From positions 1-8,280 of the forward strand of contig CAIXAA010000553.1 in the NCBI GenBank assembly GCA_903917305.1: 8,280 nucleotides of DNA. Direction: 5' to 3'. Position numbers and translations under genes: made by a program. Origin of the DNA: an uncultured Myxococcales bacterium. GTDB lineage: Bacteria; Myxococcota_A; UBA9042. The notes under the pieces are model-generated. The model made no database searches. It saw only the letters and a list, made by a program, of their open reading frames with translations, and was not told where the DNA came from. Numbering within the stretch: position 1 is the stretch's first letter; the number at the start of each line of letters is the position of its first letter. Shown one piece after another: positions 5,972 through 8,280 of this stretch.

Positions 5972-7156
5972 ATGAATCGTCTCGTTGTGTTGTTGCCCGT
6001 CCTGCTGATCCTTGCCTGCGAGACGACTCCCGCGGCGCCGAAGGCTGCGGCCGCGCCCTTCGACTGGTGCACGGCGGGCAAGGCGCCGGACGAGGCGTGC
6101 TTTGCCGCCAAGCGCGATCCGGCGTCGGCGAATGTCGCCCTGGCGCTGTCGATCGCGAAGCGCCAGGCTGTCTTGCGCCCCAAGGCCGACTTCGCGTGGA
6201 ACTGGGGCGACGCCGTGATGATGCAGGCGTTCATCGATCTGCACCGCGTCACGGCGGACGCGCCGACGCTGACCTACGCCCGCACCTGGCTGGACCTGAA
6301 CATCGCGGCGGGCTACGCGATCACGTCGAGCGACACGGCCGCGCCGGTGGGGGCGGACGTCGCGCTCTGGAAGCTGACGGGCGACGCGAACTACCGCAAG
6401 CCGATCGACGACTTCCTGGCGTATGTCGACCACGTCGCCTTGAAGACGCCTGAAGGCGGGCTCAACCACATGGGCGATTCCGACCTGCTCGGCGTTGCGC
6501 TGTGGGTGGACTCGCTGTTCATGGTCGGGCAGCCGCTGGTGCGGCTGACACTGGCGACGGGCGAGGCGGCGCCGCTGAATGAAATGGGCAAGCAGGTCGG
6601 CATCTTCATCGACAAGCTGCAGGATCCCTCGGGGTTCTTCCATCACGCGACCGAGAACGCGCTCAAGCAGGACCCAGACGTGTTCTGGGGGCGCGGCAAC
6701 GGCTGGGTCGTGTGGGCGCTGGCCGACTATCTGCGCGCCAGGAAGATGCGCGGCGAGCAGGACGCGAAGGCCGAGGCGGCGTTGCACAAGCTGGTGGCTG
6801 CCGTCATCGCCAGCCAGGACGCGGCGACCGGGCTGTGGTGGACCGTGCTCAACCGGCCGGGCGAGACCTACCTGGAGACGTCGGCGACCGCGCTGTTTGC
6901 CGCCGGCATGGCCCGCGGCTGGCGCGCCGGCGTGCTGGGCAACGAAGTCCTGCCCGTCATCGCCAAGGCCATGGTCGGTGTGAAGGCCAAGATCGTGAAC
7001 GGCGCAGACGGTCCGGTGGTCACGGGCGTCTCCGGTCCGACCAGCGCCGGCACGTTCGCGACCTACAAAGGCGTTGGCGTGCAGGACGACCTGACCTACG
7101 GCATCGGCGCCGTCGTGCTGGCGCTCATCGAAACGTCGGGGCTGCCGGCCAACTAG
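5972..7156 (+). CDS. GH88/GH105-type unsaturated uronyl hydrolase, lipoprotein
   Basis: The 394-residue product opens with a short lipoprotein signal ending in LLILAC (Cys16). The rest is a helix-rich (alpha/alpha)6-barrel protein of the usual GH88/GH105 length. Diagnostic motifs in order: WNWGDAVMM (76-84), a DTAAPVGADVALWKLTGD segment (121-138), GGLNHMGDSD, WVDSLFM (178-184), SGFFHHA, FWGRGNGW (238-245), TGLWW and YLETSATALFAAGMARG. Family members add water across the double bond of 4,5-unsaturated glucuronyl or galacturonyl ends left by polysaccharide lyases. By motif position, Asp121 and Asp180 are the likely pair matching the two catalytic aspartates of the family; this is inference. Cys33 and Cys43 could form a disulfide. 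It lies 14 bases after the heparinase II/III-type lyase, surely in the same operon, and their chemistries fit as successive steps. Assignment to the clan is firm; GH88 versus GH105 and the exact sugar are not settled. Confidence 0.9.
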   Translation: MNRLVVLLPVLLILACETTPAAPKAAAAPFDWCTAGKAPDEACFAAKRDPASANVALALSIAKRQAVLRPKADFAWNWGDAVMMQAFIDLHRVTADAPTLTYARTWLDLNIAAGYAITSSDTAAPVGADVALWKLTGDANYRKPIDDFLAYVDHVALKTPEGGLNHMGDSDLLGVALWVDSLFMVGQPLVRLTLATGEAAPLNEMGKQVGIFIDKLQDPSGFFHHATENALKQDPDVFWGRGNGWVVWALADYLRARKMRGEQDAKAEAALHKLVAAVIASQDAATGLWWTVLNRPGETYLETSATALFAAGMARGWRAGVLGNEVLPVIAKAMVGVKAKIVNGADGPVVTGVSGPTSAGTFATYKGVGVQDDLTYGIGAVVLALIETSGLPAN

Positions 7157-7206
7157 TTCTCGCTGCTAGCGCCGAGCGGCGCCTCGTCTCGTGGCAAAAC
7201 GACGCA

Positions 7207-7238
7207 GGGCCAGGGCATCGATGACGATGCCCTGGCCC
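7207..7238. terminator. Strong bidirectional hairpin between convergent genes
   Basis: A perfect 14-bp stem, 7207-7220 with 7225-7238, closes on the four-base loop ATGA. It lies midway in the 100-base gap between the uronyl hydrolase stop (7156) and the minus-strand gene stop (7257). No T-run follows on the plus strand; on the minus strand a short GTTTTG appears eight bases later. Placement and stem strength favour a shared terminator. A small 5-bp hairpin at 7169-7182 is the only other structure seen in the gap. Confidence 0.7.
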
Positions 7239-7256
7239 CGCCTGTCAATTCGCCAA

Positions 7257-8280
7257 CTACGGCTTGAGCGTCAGGTACGAACCGTAGTGGTGCACCGCCA
7301 CGCCATGCAGCCCCGGTGCGCTGGCGTAGGCCGCGCGCGTCGCGGTCAGCGCCGTGTTCAGCGCCGCCAGGCCTTCCTCGCAGAACGTGATCAGCGTGGG
7401 CGACAGGCCGCACATCGTCTCGACGCCGATGGTGACATCCTTGCCGATCTTCGTGGCATAGGCCACTTCGGGCGCCGCGCCGGCGATGATGGCGCTCGAC
7501 GTGTCGCGGTAGTCCATGAGCACGACGCGGTCGACGCGGTCCTGCACCAGCTCGCTCAGCGGGCGGGTCTGGCCGCTCCGCGTCACCATCTGCCCGCTGA
7601 ACCAGAAGGGAATGTCGACGGACAGGCGCACGCCGCCGTTCTTGGCAATCACTTCCAGCTTCTCGAGCAGATCCAGGTACTGGTTCGCCGTGCCCTGCAT
7701 GTCGCTGGTCCAACCCGGCAGCGTGTACGGCTCCACGTCGAAGTGCAGGCCGACAGGGCGCGCGCCCTTGATGCTGAGGATGGTCTGCACGGCCTGGCTC
7801 GCGTAGCCGGTCGCCTTGCCGTGGTTGGCCGTCAGGGCCCAGGTCATGTCGCCGAAGAGCAGTTCGACCTCCGCGCACGACTGCGCCATGGCGTCGGCGG
7901 AGAAGCTGGCGAGCGAGGCGGCGTCGCCGACGACGGACGGAGCGGACATGAACACCTCGCGAATGCCCTGGCTGCGGGCGAACGTGAGGAACTTGGCCTT
8001 TTCCGTGGCGTTCGTGGCGATGCTGGACGTCCAGACCCACAGGCCGCGCGTCGGAGAACCATTGGCCGGCAGCGGCGCGGAGCAGGTCGGGGCAGGAGCC
8101 GGCGGGGTCGACGGGCCGGGCGCGGGAGTCGGAGCGGGAGCCGGAGCGGGTGCCGGAGCGGGAGCGGGAGCGGGAGCGGGAGCCGGAGCGGGCGCCGGAG
8201 CCGGAGCGGGAGCCGGAGCCGGAGCGGGCGCCGGAGCCGGAGCGGGAGCGGGAGCCGGAGCGGGCGCCGGAGCCGGAGCC
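7257..8280 (-). CDS. Secreted-type protein with Ala-Pro linker and TIM-barrel glycosidase-like domain, 5' end off the window
   Basis: Read on the minus strand from the right edge, the frame is open with no start inside the window that would leave an intact product; the GTG at 7955 and ATG at 7949 fall inside the domain. About 340 residues are visible. They begin with 25 uninterrupted Pro-Ala pairs (8280-8131), a Thr/Pro/Ser bridge and one Cys, then a domain of about 265 residues starting at RGLWVWTSS (near 8050). Motifs include LFGDMTWAL, a strand ending in LHFDVEP (Asp at 7737-7739, Glu at 7731-7733), RLSVDIPFWF, VVLMDYRD (7503-7520 region), VTIGVET and VAVHHYGS at the C-terminus. Alternating beta strands and helices with acidic residues at strand ends suggest a TIM-barrel, glycosidase-like fold, but I cannot name a family. 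The linker implies export and another domain or a signal at the missing N-terminus. Catalytic activity is inference. Confidence 0.8.
   Translation of the reverse strand, partial: APAPAPAPAPAPAPAPAPAPAPAPAPAPAPAPAPAPAPAPAPAPAPAPAPTPAPGPSTPPAPAPTCSAPLPANGSPTRGLWVWTSSIATNATEKAKFLTFARSQGIREVFMSAPSVVGDAASLASFSADAMAQSCAEVELLFGDMTWALTANHGKATGYASQAVQTILSIKGARPVGLHFDVEPYTLPGWTSDMQGTANQYLDLLEKLEVIAKNGGVRLSVDIPFWFSGQMVTRSGQTRPLSELVQDRVDRVVLMDYRDTSSAIIAGAAPEVAYATKIGKDVTIGVETMCGLSPTLITFCEEGLAALNTALTATRAAYASAPGLHGVAVHHYGSYLTLKP
8131..8280 (-). repeat. Hexanucleotide repeat coding Ala-Pro linker, with 36-base higher-order unit
   Basis: Twenty-five consecutive hexamers (plus-strand forms GGAGCG, GGAGCC, GGCGCC and one GGTGCC) run to the window edge, each coding one Pro-Ala pair on the minus strand. 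The variant GGCGCC recurs at 8191, 8227 and 8263, exactly 36 bases apart, and the six-hexamer units between them differ at one hexamer, so the array has grown by duplication of 36-base blocks. Copy changes keep the reading frame and only alter linker length. The array continues past the window by an unknown amount. Confidence 0.92.

Noticed and set aside
8131..8280. CRISPR-like array
   Set aside because: Repeats are contiguous hexamers without unique spacers and keep a coding frame for Pro-Ala.

Overview
This is a GC-rich, gene-dense window with strong G/C third-position bias. It holds six protein genes and no RNA genes, insertion sequences or CRISPR arrays. Five genes begin with, or show the remains of, a lipoprotein signal ending in a lipobox cysteine; the N-terminus of the sixth lies outside the window. 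The secreted lipoproteins, the CHAT-domain protein, the low-complexity Gly/Ser and Ala-Pro linkers and the base composition suggest a Gram-negative bacterium of the Myxococcota or a relative. That assignment is inference from style; no marker gene is present.

Layout from left to right: (1) 3-2225 (+), the 3' part of a gene for a CHAT-domain (caspase-like) protein with a lipoprotein signal and a glycine-rich region, whose start codon is off the left edge; (2) 2261-2746 (+), a small cysteine-rich lipoprotein 35 bases downstream, probably in the same operon; (3) 2771-3463 (-), a convergent lipoprotein resembling the SGNH-hydrolase fold but lacking the usual nucleophile; (4) a 256-base divergent intergenic region at 3464-3719 with a good sigma70-like promoter facing gene 3; (5) 3720-5957 (+), a heparinase II/III-type polysaccharide lyase lipoprotein; (6) 5972-7156 (+), a GH88/GH105-type unsaturated uronyl hydrolase lipoprotein 14 bases downstream; (7) a 100-base convergent gap with a perfect 14-bp hairpin; (8) 7257-8280 (-), the C-terminal part of an extracellular-type protein with an Ala-Pro repeat linker and an unassigned domain resembling TIM-barrel glycosidases. 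Its start is off the right edge.

The clearest functional logic is in genes 4 and 5. A lyase of the heparinase/alginate-lyase fold cuts an acidic polysaccharide by beta-elimination and leaves 4,5-unsaturated uronyl ends, and the GH88/GH105-type enzyme removes such ends. Both are predicted surface or periplasmic lipoproteins in one operon, so together they form a compact uronate-polysaccharide depolymerisation cassette. The SGNH-like lipoprotein read divergently and the glycosidase-like protein at the right edge could be accessory factors. The CHAT lipoprotein and its Cys-rich neighbour form a separate unit. A CHAT protease-like domain on an exported lipoprotein is the most unusual architecture in the window.
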